Positions 62,992-64,000 of a DNA stretch of 64,000 nt are shown here, piece after piece. Origin of the DNA: Cupriavidus agavae (GTDB lineage: Bacteria > Pseudomonadota > Gammaproteobacteria > Burkholderiales > Burkholderiaceae); contig NZ_SGXM01000001.1 in the NCBI RefSeq assembly GCF_004217045.1, positions 496,001 to 560,000 on the forward strand, written 5' to 3'. How positions within the stretch are numbered: position 1 is the first letter of the stretch; each line of letters starts with the position of its first letter. A program made the translations under genes and the position numbers. The notes under the pieces were generated by a model. The model was not told the DNA's origin. It was given only the letters and a program-made list of their open reading frames with translations, and made no database searches.

Positions 62992-64000
62992 ATGACGCGC
63001 GACGATGCTCCCTTCCTCGATGTGCCGGTCATGGCGCCGAAACCGGGTCAGGCATTCGATGTCCTGCTGATGCCGGTGTCGCGCCCGGACCTGGGCGAAA
63101 TCCGCATCGGCGAGGACCTGTTCGCCATCGGCCGCGGCGAGGCGCCGTTCGCGGCGTATCCCACCGAAGCGGTTTCCGTGCTGTCGCGCCGCCATGCGCG
63201 CATTTTCTCCGAGGATGGCTCGGTCTACGTGGCCGATCTGGGCAGCAAGAACGGCACCCATGTGAACGGCGACGCCGTGGCGCAGCAGCCGGCGAAGCTG
63301 CGCGATGGCGACGAGGTGAGCTTTGGCGCGGGGCTGGCGTATCGCGTGCGGCTCTACCCGCGCCCGGCGGAGGCCGAACCGCCGCGCGTGGCGGTCACGC
63401 TGCTCCCGATGCGCGAGGACCTGGGCCTGCAGCCGGTGCTGGTGACCGGCTTCCCGTTCATGGTCAGCAAGGCCGACGACACGTTTGCCCGGTACCGGGA
63501 CGACTATCCGCATCAGGTCAACTACCTGTCGCGCCGCCACGCCCATCTGTTCCTGAAGCAGGGCGTGCCATGGATCGAGGACCTGGGCAGCACCAACGGC
63601 ACGTTCGTCAACGGCGTGCGCCTGCGCGACCAGTCGATCCGGCTCGAACCGGGTGACGTGATTGCCTTTGGCGGCAGCCACTTCGTCTATCGCGTGCAGA
63701 TCGAGTACGAGGCCGACGCGGACGCCACGGCCACCCGGACCTCGCTGTTCGTCGCCAGCACGGTGCCACCCGCGCAGGCGGCCGTGCTGCCGGTGGATGT
63801 CGATCCCGACAAGACCACGTTCGTGGGCGCCGCGGACTCATTCCTCGACATCTTCTGCGTCGACTACCGCGCCGCGCAGGAGGACGAGATCAATCCCGAA
63901 GCCCCGCCCGATGCCGGCAGCGATGCCGCGCACCGTCCGGCGCCGCGCGGCAAGGTGACGATGATGCTCGTCGAGGCGCTGCGCAGCTTCGGCATCCGCG
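62992..64000 (+). CDS. Double FHA-domain protein (partial, C-terminus beyond right edge)
   Basis: 336 codons are visible from ATG 62992; no stop is reached. The first FHA domain has FAIGRGEAPF, VSVLSRRHARIFSEDGSVYV and ADLGSKNGTHVNGD. The second has YLSRRHAHLFLKQGVPWIED and LGSTNGTFVNGVRL. Both keep the SRRH and NGT residues that bind phospho-threonine. A Val/Asp/Thr linker follows, then KVTMMLVEALRSFGIR at the edge. It is probably a reader of the Ser/Thr kinase encoded 7 kb upstream. It has its own promoter and an upstream palindrome. Confidence 0.88.
   Translation, partial: MTRDDAPFLDVPVMAPKPGQAFDVLLMPVSRPDLGEIRIGEDLFAIGRGEAPFAAYPTEAVSVLSRRHARIFSEDGSVYVADLGSKNGTHVNGDAVAQQPAKLRDGDEVSFGAGLAYRVRLYPRPAEAEPPRVAVTLLPMREDLGLQPVLVTGFPFMVSKADDTFARYRDDYPHQVNYLSRRHAHLFLKQGVPWIEDLGSTNGTFVNGVRLRDQSIRLEPGDVIAFGGSHFVYRVQIEYEADADATATRTSLFVASTVPPAQAAVLPVDVDPDKTTFVGAADSFLDIFCVDYRAAQEDEINPEAPPDAGSDAAHRPAPRGKVTMMLVEALRSFGIR

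Overview
The window is 64 kb of GC-rich chromosomal DNA. It looks like a betaproteobacterium of the Burkholderiaceae, most like Cupriavidus or Ralstonia. The evidence is the xseB-ispA-dxs block beside a Rieske oxygenase, the yqeY-dnaG-rpoD macromolecular-synthesis block, a Bug-type solute receptor, a D-threonate operon and the nosZRDFYL order. This is inferred from gene content, not from a database match. No insertion sequence, prophage, rRNA operon or CRISPR array was seen, and base composition is even throughout.

Layout. 1-6.8 kb: an EamA transporter (cut by the left edge), a Rieske oxygenase, then xseB, ispA, dxs and folE2. 6.8-16.9 kb: a Tat-exported PhoD phosphatase, tsaD, a flavoprotein, yqeY, dnaG, rpoD, a tRNA-Ile(CAU) and a strong terminator. 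16.9-25.7 kb: a complete nitrous-oxide reductase operon (nosZRDFYL, minus strand) with an FNR-like box, and a divergent apbE/nosX. ApbE probably attaches FMN to NosR. 25.7-30.0 kb: a D-threonate/D-erythronate catabolic set (KdgT-type permease, DUF1537 kinase, PdxA2, DeoR regulator). 30.1-33.8 kb: an IclR regulator divergent from a CoA-transferase and a Bug receptor. 34-48.2 kb: housekeeping genes, including rhlE, gluQ, LysR/pirin, rsgA, Ste24 protease, orn, mog, yjgA, pmbA, folA, thyA and terC. The terC leader carries a clear yybP-ykoY (manganese) riboswitch. 48.8-53.4 kb: egtD, an EgtB-like sulfoxide synthase, and a second RhlE-type helicase with a long glycine-rich tail.

54.2-64.0 kb is the unusual region. 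It encodes five small proteins with a shared N-terminal leader ending in a double glycine. Four lie in a minus-strand operon and one lies alone on the plus strand. They flank a membrane-anchored Ser/Thr kinase, an FGE-fold protein that lacks the catalytic cysteines, and two tandem DUF4399 periplasmic proteins. A NodT/TolC-type outer-membrane lipoprotein and a double-FHA protein (cut by the right edge) follow. Both peptide units start from near-identical sigma-54 promoters, and both share the same upstream element (CCCGCCAGCCCTTGT). My reading is a sigma-54-controlled set of exported double-glycine peptides wired to a kinase/FHA signalling module and an outer-membrane export channel. This is inference. 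The ABC exporter/peptidase and the enhancer-binding protein are not in the window.

Protein families were recognised by reading motifs; no search was run. Start codons were chosen from ribosome-binding sites, overlaps and the beginning of recognisable homology, and alternatives are noted.
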